A stretch of DNA of 20,174 nt, from IMG/VR virus record IMGVR_UViG_3300006738_000002, positions 1-20,174 of that record; one strand, 5' to 3'. The DNA is from a virus. Shown here piece after piece: positions 19,750 to 20,174 of the stretch. Under the pieces are notes generated by a model. It did no database searches. It had not been told where the DNA came from and saw only the letters and a list, made by a program, of their open reading frames with translations. Position 1 is the first letter of the stretch. Each line of letters opens with the position of its first letter. A program made the translations under genes and the position numbers.

Positions 19750-19962
19750 ATGGAAACACAAAACAAAACAATGAATGAGATAGAACGAGGAACAGAACTT
19801 AATTGTTTAAGGTGCGAAAACATTTGGTTCTCAAGGGATGCAAGACTTCCAAAAGCGTGTCCTAATTGTAAGAGTTATTTATGGGATACAAAAAGAATAA
19901 ATAAAGAGGTAAAAAAAGATGATGAAAGAAACAGGGTTCGGCGTGAAGATAGAAGTGATTAA
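19750..19962 (+). CDS. Small zinc-ribbon protein
   Basis: This 70-residue protein has Cys19/Cys22 in NCLRC and Cys37/Cys40 in CPNC. Between them lie a Trp and SR-x-x-x-x-P, the layout of small archaeal zinc ribbons (CxxC, W, SR, P, CPxC). It ends in a charged tail with RVRREDRSD. It is leaderless, with its TATA box 29 nt upstream. It is the first gene of the transcript that runs across the circle junction into the methyltransferase. A regulator or nucleic-acid-binding role is likely. Confidence 0.78.
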   Translation: METQNKTMNEIERGTELNCLRCENIWFSRDARLPKACPNCKSYLWDTKRINKEVKKDDERNRVRREDRSD

Positions 19963-20035
19963 ATGTCCTGAAGGGACTGCATTAGTAATCAGAAACGATT
20001 TGGCTGAACTTGAAAGGATTGAACATGGACATTAG
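19919..20035 (+). CDS. 38-residue micro-ORF in the methyltransferase operon
   Basis: ATG 19919 (a second ATG follows at 19922) is 9 nt after GAGGT. It encodes 38 residues, MMKETGFGVKIEVIKCPEGT then ALVIRNDLAELERIEHGH, a small strand-strand-helix protein. It overlaps the zinc-ribbon end by 44 nt and the next small frame by 11 nt. The dense overlap and ribosome-binding site support it. Confidence 0.6.
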   Translation: MMKETGFGVKIEVIKCPEGTALVIRNDLAELERIEHGH

Positions 20036-20138
20036 AGTGTTTACTGATGAGGACTTTCGTGAGAACTATTTGAAAAGCATAACCAAAGAGAAGTTTGAGA
20101 ATCTAAATAAACAGGAGGAAAAAGAAAATGATAATTAA
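20025..20138 (+). CDS. 37-residue micro-ORF crossing the circle junction
   Basis: ATG 20025, preceded by AAAGGA, encodes 37 acidic residues starting MDIRVFTDED. They end with the NLNKQEEKEN stretch, which is also the methyltransferase's own tail. The frame continues past the join and ends at position 87 of the left copy, overlapping the methyltransferase start. The shared tail comes from the 32-bp repeat. Confidence 0.58.
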   Translation: MDIRVFTDEDFRENYLKSITKEKFENLNKQEEKENDN

Positions 20139-20174
20139 AGGTGATTGTATAGAAGAATTAAAGAAACTTCCAGA
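20052..20174. repeat. Terminal direct repeat (right copy)
   Basis: This is the exact second copy of bases 1-123. It contains the end of the 37-codon gene that starts at 20025, the AGGAGG ribosome-binding site and the first codons of the methyltransferase annotated at 77-1372. Confidence 0.9.

Overview
This window is a closed circle read once round. Bases 1-123 recur at 20052-20174, so the molecule is about 20,051 bp. It is AT-rich and densely packed, with many ATGA and TAATG gene overlaps. Short AT promoters of archaeal type (TATA box with a purine BRE-like element) sit exactly 29 nt before several start codons. Membrane proteins carry the N-terminal NKRGQ / NKKGQ signature, and surface proteins have LamG and N/T-rich Ig-like domains common in archaea. 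I read it as the complete genome of an archaeal virus, or a virus-derived plasmid. The host lineage cannot be fixed from the sequence. The signal-sequence style and the surface-domain style suggest, weakly, a DPANN archaeon (Woesearchaeota/Pacearchaeota-like) rather than a hyperthermophile.

Layout. (A) The plus arc from about 18.9 kb through the circle junction to 5.33 kb holds control and DNA-modification genes: a winged-helix-like protein, a ribbon-helix-helix-like protein, two Cys4 zinc-ribbon proteins, two micro-ORFs, an N6/N4-type methyltransferase, a C5-cytosine methyltransferase, a catalytic-domain-only tyrosine recombinase, and a run of membrane proteins including a nested SHOCT-like gene. 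(B) The minus arc from 17.15 kb down to 5.33 kb is one long late-type operon. It starts with six tiny, mostly very basic genes. It continues with a 776-residue coiled-coil/T-Q-K-rich protein, a 265-residue helical protein, a fibre-like secreted protein, small secreted and membrane proteins, and an 1124-residue LamG adhesin anchored by three C-terminal helices. It ends with small multi-helix proteins and a 108-residue two-helix protein that has its own promoter and is the best major-capsid candidate. (C) The plus block at 17.27-18.64 kb encodes a 148-residue partner and a P-loop ATPase with a C-terminal helix-turn-helix. Its promoter is divergent from the late operon.

A roughly 20-kb circular dsDNA genome with a small two-helix capsid candidate, LamG adhesin, P-loop ATPase and tyrosine integrase resembles the lemon/spindle-shaped archaeal viruses (fuselloviruses, His1, PAV1/TPV1). 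No homology search was possible, so this placement is inference. No recognisable replication initiator, polymerase or primase is encoded. The AT-rich inverted-repeat region at 18722-18864 is the best origin candidate.

The most unusual feature is the tiny-gene array at 15952-17147. The same AGGAGGAAAAAATAA string serves as the Arg-Arg-Lys-Lys-stop end of one gene and the ribosome-binding site of the next, with identical 10-nt spacing six times. A methyltransferase cassette flanked by 32-bp direct repeats shows a similar merging of tail codons and ribosome-binding site.
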